A DNA stretch of 64,000 bases. Origin: Jejuia pallidilutea (GTDB lineage: Bacteria; Bacteroidota; Bacteroidia; Flavobacteriales; Flavobacteriaceae). This document shows positions 9,780 to 17,479 of this stretch, one piece after another. The stretch spans positions 1 to 64,000 of the forward strand of contig NZ_PVEO01000003.1 in the NCBI RefSeq assembly GCF_002973595.1, written 5' to 3'. Made by a program: the position numbers and the translations under genes. The stretch's first letter is position 1, and each line of letters opens with the position of its first letter. The notes under the pieces were generated by a model. That model was not told the origin of the DNA. It did no database searches and was given only the letters and a program-made list of their open reading frames with translations.

Positions 9780-10193
9780 AATAATATTTTATTGTAAACT
9801 TTAAAGAACGCTTCTTACTTTTTATGCTTAACCGAAAATGAGATAAAATTGGTTAATATAATATACCTTTTGAAGTGCATCGCAGCAATACAGACGAGAA
9901 AAGCAACGAAATATGAACAAATTTCAACCATTTTTTAGGCAATAGAAAAAGTTAAAATGAGGCGTTATAATAATTTGGTACGACCTTTGGTTTACGTAAT
10001 GTTTTTTTATCTTTGATTCAGACCAAATGATTTTAAAATGATGGATATTAAATTTGAATTATAGGTTCTTTAAATGAAATAGAAACTACAAGCATAGCTT
10101 TGGTTAAGGTTCTATTTTATATTGAAATACAAAGGAAACAAAAACGCATTTAATCCGTTATTTTAAAGTTTATTGGTGTTATACCAAACAACC
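9780..10193. other. Long leader region upstream of rpoN
   Basis: About 410 AT-rich bases without a coding frame that I can support. The only signal seen is TGGTACG, four bases, TTGGT at 9976-9991. This resembles the -24/-12 layout of sigma-54 promoters (TGGCACG-N4-TTGCA), but the -12 GC is replaced by GG. It lies about 200 bases before rpoN. No tRNA, terminator or repeat was recognised in the rest. Confidence 0.3.
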
Positions 10194-11654
10194 ATGTTAA
10201 AGCAACATTTACAGTTTAAATTATCGCAGAAGCTATCGCCCCAGCAAATTCAATTAATGAAATTGATACAGTTGCCTACGCAAGCTTTTGAGCAACGTAT
10301 AAAACAAGAACTAGAGGAAAACCCTGCGCTAGAAGGTGGCAAGGAAGAAAAGGCTGATGATTTTGATGCTGAGTTTGAAAATAGTACCGACGATTTTGAT
10401 GATAGCGAAACTATAAATGCCGAAGATATTAATATTGACGAGTATTTAAGTGATGACGAAGTACCAGATTACAGAACCCAAGCCAATAATTACAGTAGCG
10501 ATGATGAAGAAAAAACCATGCCTTATGCTGCTGGCACATCGTTTACACAACATTTAATACATCAGTTAAACACCTACAGACTTTCTGATGAGGAACGCGA
10601 TATTGCTGAATTTTTAGTAGGTAGCGTAGATGAAAGTGGCTATATAAGGCGTTCGCTCTCTGATATTATGGACGATTTGGCGTTTACCCAAAATGTGTAT
10701 ACTACCGAAGATAAGATTGAAAGTGTTTTAAAAATTGTACATCAGCTAGACCCTGCTGGTGTTGGTGCGCGTAACCTCCAGGAGTGTTTAAGCATTCAAC
10801 TACATAGAAAAGAAAAAACTGCCGATACCGATTTAGCCATTACTATTATAGATAACGCTTTTGATGCCTTTACCAAAAAACATTACAAAAAATTATTACA
10901 GAAATTTGATATTTCTGAAATACAACTAAAAGATGCCATAACTGAAATTGAGCATTTAAACCCAAAACCTGGAGGCTCTTATGCTGGCAATAATCGTATT
11001 GTAGAGCATGTGGTGCCAGATTTTGCCATAAAAATTGTAGATGGCGAATTAGAGTTAACCCTTAACGGTAGAAATGCACCCGAGCTACACGTATCTAGAG
11101 AATACAACAACATGCTCAAAGGTTACAAGGATGCTAAAGATAAGAGCAAATCGCAAAAAGATGCAGTTATATTTATAAAGCAAAAGCTAGATGCGGCTAA
11201 ATGGTTTATTGAAGCCATAAAACAACGCCAGCAAACCTTATTTGTTACTATGAGTGCGATTATGCATTACCAAAAAGATTATTTTTTAACTGGTGATGAG
11301 CGCCAATTAAAACCTATGATACTTAAGGATATTGCAGATGAAATTGATATGGATGTATCCACCGTTTCTCGTGTTGCCAATAGCAAATATGTAGATACAC
11401 CTTATGGTACAAAATTGATAAAAGAATTCTTTTCTGAATCTATGAAAAACGATCAGGGAGAAGATGTGTCTACCAGAGAAATAAAAAAAATTCTAGAAAC
11501 TGTTATCGAGGAAGAAAATAAAAAGAAACCACTTACCGATGAGGCCTTAGCTAAAATTTTAAAAGAAAAAGGTTACCCCATAGCTAGACGTACCGTAGCA
11601 AAATACAGGGAACAACTAGATATTCCTGTGGCACGCTTAAGAAAAAAGATATAG
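10194..11654 (+). CDS. rpoN: RNA polymerase sigma-54 factor
   Basis: Sigma-54 directs RNA polymerase to -24/-12 promoters that need an enhancer-binding ATPase. I use the ATG at 10194 (486 residues, MLKQHLQFKLSQKLSPQQ). The longer frame from a TTG at 10173 only adds seven residues. Region I (about 1-50, glutamine and leucine rich: SPQQIQLMKLIQLPTQAFEQ) and an acidic region II (about 55-120) are clear. The core-binding domain, a helix-turn-helix and the C-terminal RpoN box ARRTVAKYRE (about 467-476) complete the family set. No enhancer-binding protein is encoded in this window. Adjacency to asnS recurs in Flavobacteriaceae as far as I know. Confidence 0.96.
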   Translation: MLKQHLQFKLSQKLSPQQIQLMKLIQLPTQAFEQRIKQELEENPALEGGKEEKADDFDAEFENSTDDFDDSETINAEDINIDEYLSDDEVPDYRTQANNYSSDDEEKTMPYAAGTSFTQHLIHQLNTYRLSDEERDIAEFLVGSVDESGYIRRSLSDIMDDLAFTQNVYTTEDKIESVLKIVHQLDPAGVGARNLQECLSIQLHRKEKTADTDLAITIIDNAFDAFTKKHYKKLLQKFDISEIQLKDAITEIEHLNPKPGGSYAGNNRIVEHVVPDFAIKIVDGELELTLNGRNAPELHVSREYNNMLKGYKDAKDKSKSQKDAVIFIKQKLDAAKWFIEAIKQRQQTLFVTMSAIMHYQKDYFLTGDERQLKPMILKDIADEIDMDVSTVSRVANSKYVDTPYGTKLIKEFFSESMKNDQGEDVSTREIKKILETVIEEENKKKPLTDEALAKILKEKGYPIARRTVAKYREQLDIPVARLRKKI

Positions 11655-11694
11655 TGAACGTATCGCAACTTTTTATATGCCCTAAACCATAAAG

Positions 11695-12309
11695 ATGAGA
11701 TTAACACACCATATCTTAAAAAGTATTTCGGTTATTTTTCATCCATTAATAATGCCCATTGCTGGTGTTATTTTTTACTTTGTTAAAACACCACGTTTTA
11801 TCGACAGGCAAGTAATTTGGGCAAAATTAACCTCGCTCTCTATACTTACCATTATTTTGCCTATACTCTTATACTTTTTATTAAAAACATTGGGGCATGT
11901 AAATTCTATTTATTTAAAAAGCACCAAAGAGCGCATTATTCCACTAATTTTAAACGCTATTGTTGTTATTTTGGTAACGCAACGTATACTAAGACCCGAC
12001 CCATACATTGAACTTTACTATTTTTTTATAGGCATTTTAATTTCCACTTTGTCTTGTTTAATATTAACGTTTTTTAAGTTTAAAGCCAGTATACATATGA
12101 TTGCTATTTCTGGCGTATTTATGTTTTTTATTGCGTTGAGTATTCACTTTAGTATTAATATTAATGGCACGTTGGCCTTAATGAGCATTATTAGTGGTGC
12201 AGTTGCTACATCTAGACTACATTTAAAAGCGCATACCTACCCAGAGTTAATTATGGGAGTTGTTATAGGTGTGTTTCCTCAGTTAATTTTAGTTAATAAC
12301 TGGTTATAA
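11695..12309 (+). CDS. PAP2-like integral membrane protein
   Basis: The 204-residue protein has about six membrane helices. It retains a degenerate set of type 2 phosphatidic acid phosphatase motifs: KSTKERIIP (about 79-87) in place of K-x6-R-P, ASIHM (about 130-134) in place of PSGH, and SRLHLKAHTYPE (about 172-183), which matches SR-x5-H-x3-D except that the last residue is Glu. The 38-residue spacing between the second and third motifs is within the family range. It may dephosphorylate a lipid phosphate in the membrane, or it may have lost activity, since motif 2 is weak. It starts 41 bases after rpoN and is probably in the same transcript. Confidence 0.55.
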   Translation: MRLTHHILKSISVIFHPLIMPIAGVIFYFVKTPRFIDRQVIWAKLTSLSILTIILPILLYFLLKTLGHVNSIYLKSTKERIIPLILNAIVVILVTQRILRPDPYIELYYFFIGILISTLSCLILTFFKFKASIHMIAISGVFMFFIALSIHFSININGTLALMSIISGAVATSRLHLKAHTYPELIMGVVIGVFPQLILVNNWL

Positions 12310-12323
12310 TAAAAATGGTAGTG

Positions 12324-13025
12324 TTAAAGCACGTAAAATATCAATCCTATTTTAACAGCATTCATATCTAGATTTTCGCCATTTAGTTGTGCGGTATCAG
12401 AAAAAATAGGATGTAAACCGTAATATATAAATACATTCCAAGTATTATAGCCCACACTTAGGGTGAGTCCGTATTGAAATGTATTAAAATCTTCTATATT
12501 ATTATATTTTAATTCGCCTAAACTACCTATAAACTTACTTCTGTTGGCAAATACATATCCTAATTTCACACCTGTATAAATACGCCAAAATTTGTAAGAC
12601 GTTGCTGTAGAAGTACGCCACCTATACTCTATGGGTAATTCTAGAACATGTTCTGAAAACTTATTTTTAGTAAAGCTTACCAAATTGTCATCTATAATGC
12701 TATAAATAAAACTCCCTGTATTATCCTGCTGAATTAGCATATTTTGAATATATGAGTTGGTAGAATAGCCCAAGCCTATACCAATAGATTTGTTTCGGCG
12801 TTTATTTATGGGCATATCCTTTATATATCCTAAATGAAACCCTAGCGAGAAACTGTTTTGTTTTAAACCTGCGTCTTTGGGTTTGTTGCCCAATAAATTG
12901 TATGTTGTACCAATATAAAACTGATCTTCTTTATATAATGAATCTACAACTTTACTTGTTATTTCCTGAGAAAATATAAGTGTTGTAAAAAGAGAAAAAA
13001 TTAAAACTACGCAGGGTTGTTTCAT
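12324..13025 (-). CDS. PorT-family outer-membrane beta-barrel protein
   Basis: The 233-residue protein has a signal peptide (ending FTTLIFSQ) and a small beta-barrel with glycine/aromatic-rich strands (SLGFHLGYIKD, FQYGLTLSVGYNTWNVFIYY, VKIGLIFYVL). Length and segments such as LELPIEYRWRTS fit the PorT family. PorT itself is a component needed for type IX secretion, but the family includes paralogues, and the neighbours here (rpoN side, umuC) do not decide the role. The gene converges on the PAP2-like gene with a 14-base gap. Confidence 0.65.
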   Translation of the reverse strand: MKQPCVVLIFSLFTTLIFSQEITSKVVDSLYKEDQFYIGTTYNLLGNKPKDAGLKQNSFSLGFHLGYIKDMPINKRRNKSIGIGLGYSTNSYIQNMLIQQDNTGSFIYSIIDDNLVSFTKNKFSEHVLELPIEYRWRTSTATSYKFWRIYTGVKLGYVFANRSKFIGSLGELKYNNIEDFNTFQYGLTLSVGYNTWNVFIYYGLHPIFSDTAQLNGENLDMNAVKIGLIFYVL

Positions 13026-13059
13026 TTATAAACTGTTCTAGTGTAACAAATATAGTGCA

Positions 13060-14316
13060 TTATTTTACCACAATAATTTCGTTAATGTTGGTAGTGTACC
13101 TTGGCGATAAGCGTTCTTGACGCATTTTCCAGGTACGCTGTAAATCTTGGTTGCCTAGTTTTATTTTATTATCAGCATATTTTTTGTTTAATCTGTCTAT
13201 AGTACGCATTAAGGGTTTGTGTTTGGGATTTTCGTTATCAAACATTTGTAATTGCTGGTTATCTGTTGGTACTAAGCCCATTACAATAACTCCTGCGCGT
13301 TTGTACTTAATACCTTCTTTAAACATTTGTGTAGCTACCCTAACGGCTTCCCTACTAATAACCAAGCTAGAATCTGTAGGGTAAGGTAAAGTTACCACTC
13401 TACTCGCCCTGTGCTGTTCTAAGTTTTTTTTGTGTTTATCGCTTTGTAATGTTACATACACCATGTAGCAACTAGACCCCTGTTTACGTAATTTTTCGGC
13501 ACAAATAGCAGCAAAGGTAGAAATACGCTCTTTTATATAGTTTATATCATCATAGGTATAATCAAAACTGCGTGTAGTAGCTATAGCCCTTTTAGTTGTA
13601 GGTTCATCTAGCTGTAATTGAGGTATGCCTTCTAAATCTTTTTTTAATTTAAAACCGGTAGAGCCAAAGTTTTTGCGTACCCATGCATCTGGTAGGTTTA
13701 CAAAATCTACAGCTTTATTACAGCCTTTAGCCTTTAATTTTTTTTGAAAACCTCTACCAATGCCCCAAACAGATTCAATATTCATCCATTTTAAGGCTTT
13801 AATACGTTTTTCTTCAGAATCTATAACATAAACACCCTTTGTGTCTTTAGGGAATTTACGCGCTATTTTATTGGCCACTTTACTTAATGCCTTTGTTGGC
13901 GCAACACCTACGCAAGTTGGAATCCCCGTCCACTTTAAAATACGTTGTCGTATTTGGGTACCATACGCTGTAAAATCGTGGTTGTTAAATCCTTTAAATT
14001 GTAAAAAAGCTTCGTCTATACTATACACCTCAACATCTGGTGTAAACTGTTCTAAAATAGTCATTACGCGGTGGCTCATATCGCCGTATAGCGGGTAGTT
14101 TGAAGACAGTACGCTTATGCCATTTGTCTTACAAAAATTTTCCCATTTAAAAATAGGGGCTCCCATTGGCAAATTTAGCGCTTTAGCCTCATCGCTTCTC
14201 GCAATAACGCAGCCATCGTTATTACTTAAAATAGCAACAGGTTTATTTTGCAAATTAGGGTTAAACACCCGCTCGCAAGAGGCATAAAAATTATTACAAT
14301 CTACTAGGGCGTACAT
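13060..14316 (-). CDS. umuC: Y-family DNA polymerase, UmuC type
   Basis: This is the catalytic subunit of a translesion polymerase. It is 418 residues, standard length. YALVDCNNFYASCERVFNP (2-20) and the catalytic YSIDEAFLQF (about 98-107) carry the metal-binding acidic residues. The thumb and little-finger domains follow, and the C-terminus RTWKMRQERLSPRYTTN is the DUF4113 tail found on bacterial UmuC proteins. UmuC normally needs UmuD, usually encoded just upstream. Here the upstream genes are a toxin-antitoxin pair, with the toxin stop only 18 bases before the umuC ATG, so umuC appears to be co-transcribed with them. No umuD is present in the window. Confidence 0.93.
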   Translation of the reverse strand: MYALVDCNNFYASCERVFNPNLQNKPVAILSNNDGCVIARSDEAKALNLPMGAPIFKWENFCKTNGISVLSSNYPLYGDMSHRVMTILEQFTPDVEVYSIDEAFLQFKGFNNHDFTAYGTQIRQRILKWTGIPTCVGVAPTKALSKVANKIARKFPKDTKGVYVIDSEEKRIKALKWMNIESVWGIGRGFQKKLKAKGCNKAVDFVNLPDAWVRKNFGSTGFKLKKDLEGIPQLQLDEPTTKRAIATTRSFDYTYDDINYIKERISTFAAICAEKLRKQGSSCYMVYVTLQSDKHKKNLEQHRASRVVTLPYPTDSSLVISREAVRVATQMFKEGIKYKRAGVIVMGLVPTDNQQLQMFDNENPKHKPLMRTIDRLNKKYADNKIKLGNQDLQRTWKMRQERLSPRYTTNINEIIVVK

Positions 14317-14334
14317 CTGTGATTTGAAAACTAA

Positions 14335-14613
14335 TTATTTATAATATTGTTTGTGATGAAGAATTTTTAATACTCGTATTGCAGTACCATCTACTATAAA
14401 ATGAATCCCGAAAGGAAATATTTTCGTGTGTGCAACTCTTATACCTTTGTATCTAATTTGATAAGGCAAAGGTCTTTCTTTTATTGTACCTATTTTTGCC
14501 CAAAATTCATTATTAAATCTATCAGAAAGGGTATTAGGTGTTTTTTCGTAATACGCAATGGCATCAAGGAAATTATCCAAAGTGCCTTCTTCAAATTCTA
14601 TAATGTATTTCAT
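14335..14613 (-). CDS. ParE/RelE-superfamily toxin
   Basis: The 92-residue protein has the compact alpha/beta layout of ParE/RelE toxins: EFEEGTLDNFLDAIAYYEK as the paired N-terminal helices, KIGTIKERPLPYQIRYKGIR as the central strand, and a C-terminal VLKILHHKQYY. It lacks a clear RelE catalytic Lys/Arg/Tyr set, so gyrase inhibition (ParE type) is more likely than mRNA cleavage, by analogy only. The start ATG overlaps the antitoxin stop (ATGA), the standard arrangement for translational coupling. umuC follows after 18 bases. Confidence 0.75.
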   Translation of the reverse strand: MKYIIEFEEGTLDNFLDAIAYYEKTPNTLSDRFNNEFWAKIGTIKERPLPYQIRYKGIRVAHTKIFPFGIHFIVDGTAIRVLKILHHKQYYK

Positions 14614-14861
14614 TTACCAGCAGTAAGCTTGCGAAACTCACTTTCGCTAATATAGTGCAACTTGCCCTTTTCGTGTTTATTTAGCATATCATCCATCATG
14701 GTCTTGTACTCCTCGGTTAATTCAAAGCTATTGGCCTTTTCTTTTAAAATATGCTCCATGTAATTTTTAAGCTTGCGACCTTCTTTTTCAGCTTGAATTT
14801 GAAGTAAAACTAGTGTGTCCTGATCTAAGGAAACTTCTTTTCTTTTTTTATTTGGCATCAT
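14610..14861 (-). CDS. Ribbon-helix-helix-like antitoxin
   Basis: The 83-residue protein has EVSLDQDTLVLLQIQAEKEG followed by RKLKNYMEHILKEKA (about 8-43), which fits one beta strand and two helices of an Arc/MetJ ribbon-helix-helix domain. The charged C-terminal tail would bind the toxin. It is first in the operon and overlaps the toxin by four bases. The DNA directly upstream carries several short palindromes on an 11-bp period, as expected for an autorepressing RHH antitoxin. The call comes from size, position and helix pattern and not from a named family. Confidence 0.65.
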   Translation of the reverse strand: MMPNKKRKEVSLDQDTLVLLQIQAEKEGRKLKNYMEHILKEKANSFELTEEYKTMMDDMLNKHEKGKLHYISESEFRKLTAGK

Positions 14862-14905
14862 TTACGTGTAATTTACATGTAATATACGTATAGTTTACGA
14901 AATTA
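14862..14905. promoter_or_regulatory. 11-bp tandem operator array before antitoxin-toxin-umuC
   Basis: Four aligned 11-base units start at 14862 (TTACGTGTAAT), 14873 (TTACATGTAAT), 14884 (ATACGTATAGT) and 14895 (TTACGAAATTA). The first three have palindromic or near-palindromic cores. Spacing of one helical turn puts all units on one face of the DNA, which suits cooperative binding by an RHH repressor. The array abuts the antitoxin start codon. Confidence 0.65.
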
Positions 14906-14919
14906 AAACTAAATATTTC

Positions 14920-15366
14920 TTAAAACAACTTCCCCTTCTCTACAATTTTATGGCCATTACGTTTATAATATACTTTTTTACCATTAGCACAAAACGTATA
15001 AGTACCTATTGTCTTTTTTTCTGAAGCAGATAAAAGCCTCACATCTGCCACGGTACATCCATAATCTTTAGCAACTTTTTCTTTTATATGCTTAATAGTG
15101 GCCCTGCCTTTTTTTAGTTGCGATTGTATTTTACTGCTTAATTTTGGTTCTTTAAAATCTTTTGGAAGGTTACAACCATCGTCTATATCTGTTTTTGCAA
15201 TGGTTGTTATTTTATTAGTTTTAGGTTTTTCTAAATCGATGTATTCCCAAGTAAAATCGGCTTTAAGTAGTACACGGCGCCCATCTTCGGTCTTTACAAT
15301 ATGGTTGTTTTGAGAATATCCAATTAAGGATACTAAAAGCAGTAAAAGGCATAGCATTTCTTTCAT
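14920..15366 (-). CDS. Secreted DUF3157-like protein
   Basis: The 148-residue protein has a signal peptide (LLLLLVSLIGYSQ, about 6-18), then KTEDGRRVLLKADFTWEYID, which resembles the N-terminal motif of DUF3157 family proteins. It is followed by a basic region (SQLKKGRATIKHIKEKVAKD) and a small C-terminal domain with three cysteines (GCNLP, YGCTV, FCANG). The function is not known. The gene stands alone and starts with ATG at 15366, divergent from the DUF2007-like gene. Confidence 0.5.
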   Translation of the reverse strand: MKEMLCLLLLLVSLIGYSQNNHIVKTEDGRRVLLKADFTWEYIDLEKPKTNKITTIAKTDIDDGCNLPKDFKEPKLSSKIQSQLKKGRATIKHIKEKVAKDYGCTVADVRLLSASEKKTIGTYTFCANGKKVYYKRNGHKIVEKGKLF

Positions 15367-15446
15367 GGCAAATATTTTAATTTATGATAAAAATACACAT
15401 TTATCAACGTATTCATTTCGCTATATTTACTTAAATTTAAGAACGC

Positions 15447-15872
15447 ATGCCACAAACCTTTACCACAATAGCTAAATTTCAGTATTCTAGTGAAGCTCAA
15501 ATTATAAAAGGTCGTTTAGAATCAGACGGTATAAAAGTATTTTTAAGTGATAATTTTACCATAGATACAGATCCTTTAGTGAGTAACGCTATTGGTGGCG
15601 TAAAACTTAAGGTGCTTACCGAGGATGTTATAAAAGCAAAACACATTCTTAACAGTATTGAAAAGTATTCTGTGGACGACGAAGGCAAACCTATTACTTG
15701 TCCAAATTGTAATAAAACCGAAGTACAATTGTTTTCTACAATAACAGATTTAAAATCTTTTTTTGCATTTCTAATTGGTTTTCTTTCTGGCACTTTACCG
15801 TTTTACTCGAAAGATAAATACCGCTGCAACAACTGCCAAACAGAGTTTGATGTAAATAATCCCAAAGCTTAA
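15447..15872 (+). CDS. DUF2007-domain protein with a zinc ribbon
   Basis: The 141-residue protein begins with a DUF2007 domain (about 1-75; FTTIAKFQYSSEAQIIKGRL, then GGVKLKVLTEDVIKAKHIL), an alpha/beta fold sometimes called a putative signal-transducing protein. This is followed by CPNC (about 85-88), a hydrophobic stretch FFAFLIGFLSGTLPFY (about 105-120) and CNNC (about 129-132). The two CxxC pairs would form a zinc ribbon interrupted by a possible membrane hairpin. The role is unknown and no operon partner is visible. Confidence 0.65.
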   Translation: MPQTFTTIAKFQYSSEAQIIKGRLESDGIKVFLSDNFTIDTDPLVSNAIGGVKLKVLTEDVIKAKHILNSIEKYSVDDEGKPITCPNCNKTEVQLFSTITDLKSFFAFLIGFLSGTLPFYSKDKYRCNNCQTEFDVNNPKA

Positions 15873-15910
15873 AACTCGGTCTTTCCTGCTTTCGTAGGGA
15901 TAACAAAACG

Positions 15911-17404
15911 TTATAGGTTAAGAGCAGCATCATAAGCATTTTTTAATGTTTTAACCACAATTTCAATTTCTTCTTCATTTAAATGTCCAAATCCAAAACG
16001 AATGGCACAGGTATCCCTATTTTGATAAAGTGAGGTTTTTGGGAGATATAAATCGTTTTTCTCGGCTGCTTCTGCTAGTTTAACTAATGAAATTTTAGGA
16101 TTAAACTCTAACCAAATAGCTAACCCTCCAGAGGGCATTTGCCATGTTATAGTTTGCCCAAAATACGCTAGCAAATAGTTACATAAACAATCGCGTCTTT
16201 GCTTGTAAACTATAATATTCTTTTTCACTAACCTATAAATTTCACCTTCTGAAATTAACTCAGAAAGTATCTGCTGTTGTATTACATCTCCTTGCTCATC
16301 AAGCAACTGCAAATAATTTGTTGCTTCAGAAATTAAATTATCTGGCGCCACAACAAAACCCGTTTGAAAACTTGGAAATAAAGATTGCCCTAATTTACCC
16401 AAGTAAATTACCAAACCATTGGCATCGGCACTTGCCATAGGCAACATTGCCGAACCTTCGTATTGAAAATCGTAATCGTAATCGTCTTCAATAATAGCAA
16501 ACTCTAGTACTTTTGCCAGTTTTAACAACTCTAAACGGCGTTCTGCACTAAGCATTCTTGTTGTTGGGTAATGCCTATTGGCGCATACATACACACAACG
16601 AATACTGCGCTTTACAAAATGGTTTTTTATATATGCCACATCCAATCCATAGTCATCTACAGGAATTGTAATAATGGTAGCGCCAGCTTGCTGAAAAATC
16701 ATGTTAGCAGCATAGTTGCTTAAATGCCCTACTAAAACCACATCGTTTGGCTTTATTAAAAGTTGCGAAACAATATACAAGCTCATTTCTGTACTTCGTG
16801 TACTTATTAGGTTGTTTGGTGTTATGTAAAACCCTCTGGTAGCATTCAAATAATTACATAGCTGGGTTTTAAATACCGAATGGGATGGTGCGGTTTGGTT
16901 CCATTTTAAAATTAAAGACTTACGTTTCATAACTGCACTGTACCATCTAGAGAACTCGTGTACAGGATGCAGTCGTAAATCGGGTTTACCATCATTAATA
17001 CTGTATTTTGCTGCTGTGTTTTGTAAGGTAGGAGCCAAATGGAACGAAGACTGAAAAGGAAACCCTGTTGTTTGAGAATAGGCGTACACCTTATCTATGC
17101 CCTGTATAGGCGCTTTAATTGCTGCCGTTATTTGTTCTGGCATTAAAACAAAAGTGCCTTTATTGGGAATAATCTCTACCCAGCCCTGAGATGCCAGTTC
17201 ATCGTAAACGGCTACAACTGTATTTCTATGGATGCTTAATAATTGACTTAAAACACGAGAACCTGGTAACACCGTGCCTTTTTGTAAATATCCGCGCTGA
17301 ATAGCATTTATAACCTGTTGTGCTATTTGTATGTAAACAGGTTTTGTATCAGATTTATCAAAATGGATTAACTGTTTTAAAATATCTATAACCGGACTAT
17401 TCAT
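15911..17404 (-). CDS. MocR-type regulator (GntR HTH plus aminotransferase fold) lacking the PLP lysine
   Basis: The 497-residue protein joins an N-terminal GntR winged helix (about 12-85; GSRVLSQLLSIHRNTVVAVY) to a fold-type-I aminotransferase domain (about 130-495), the layout of MocR/PdxR transcription factors. EDDYDYDFQYEG (about 305-316) is the usual cofactor-pocket segment. The next segment reads YLGKLGQSLFPSFQTGF, whereas family members have YxGTFSKTLFPxLRxGY. The Schiff-base Lys is therefore Gln340 here and the conserved Arg is Gln, with a different Lys three positions earlier (Lys337). It is divergent from a TonB receptor, and the intergenic DNA contains a direct-repeat operator candidate that overlaps its own start, suggesting autoregulation and control of the receptor. 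Confidence 0.85.
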   Translation of the reverse strand: MNSPVIDILKQLIHFDKSDTKPVYIQIAQQVINAIQRGYLQKGTVLPGSRVLSQLLSIHRNTVVAVYDELASQGWVEIIPNKGTFVLMPEQITAAIKAPIQGIDKVYAYSQTTGFPFQSSFHLAPTLQNTAAKYSINDGKPDLRLHPVHEFSRWYSAVMKRKSLILKWNQTAPSHSVFKTQLCNYLNATRGFYITPNNLISTRSTEMSLYIVSQLLIKPNDVVLVGHLSNYAANMIFQQAGATIITIPVDDYGLDVAYIKNHFVKRSIRCVYVCANRHYPTTRMLSAERRLELLKLAKVLEFAIIEDDYDYDFQYEGSAMLPMASADANGLVIYLGKLGQSLFPSFQTGFVVAPDNLISEATNYLQLLDEQGDVIQQQILSELISEGEIYRLVKKNIIVYKQRRDCLCNYLLAYFGQTITWQMPSGGLAIWLEFNPKISLVKLAEAAEKNDLYLPKTSLYQNRDTCAIRFGFGHLNEEEIEIVVKTLKNAYDAALNL

Positions 17405-17436
17405 TGTTTTGAAACTGGACTATTTAACTCGTCCGG
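17391..17436. promoter_or_regulatory. Candidate MocR operator
   Basis: ACCGGACTATT (17391-17401) is repeated as ACTGGACTATT (17414-17424), 23 bases later, and GTCCGG at 17431-17436 is the inverse of CCGGAC in the first box. Direct repeats plus an inverted half-site between divergent genes is the arrangement described for MocR/PdxR-type regulators. The first box covers codons 2-5 of the regulator. Confidence 0.55.
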
Positions 17437-17479
17437 AAAGTTACGACTTTTGCAACGTTTTTTTAAGCAATCCTTTATT

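Noticed and set aside
14862-14905. A short CRISPR array
   Set aside because: The units are 11 bases with no spacers and no cas genes. No CRISPR array was found anywhere in the window.
15878-15905. A terminator after the DUF2007-like gene (TCCTGC and GTAGGGA)
   Set aside because: The stem is imperfect and has no T tract. It resembles a scattered repeat remnant, but one copy is not enough to call it.
17405-17479. A cobalamin riboswitch before the BtuB-like receptor
   Set aside because: The gap is only 75 bases and contains no B12 box or the required helices.
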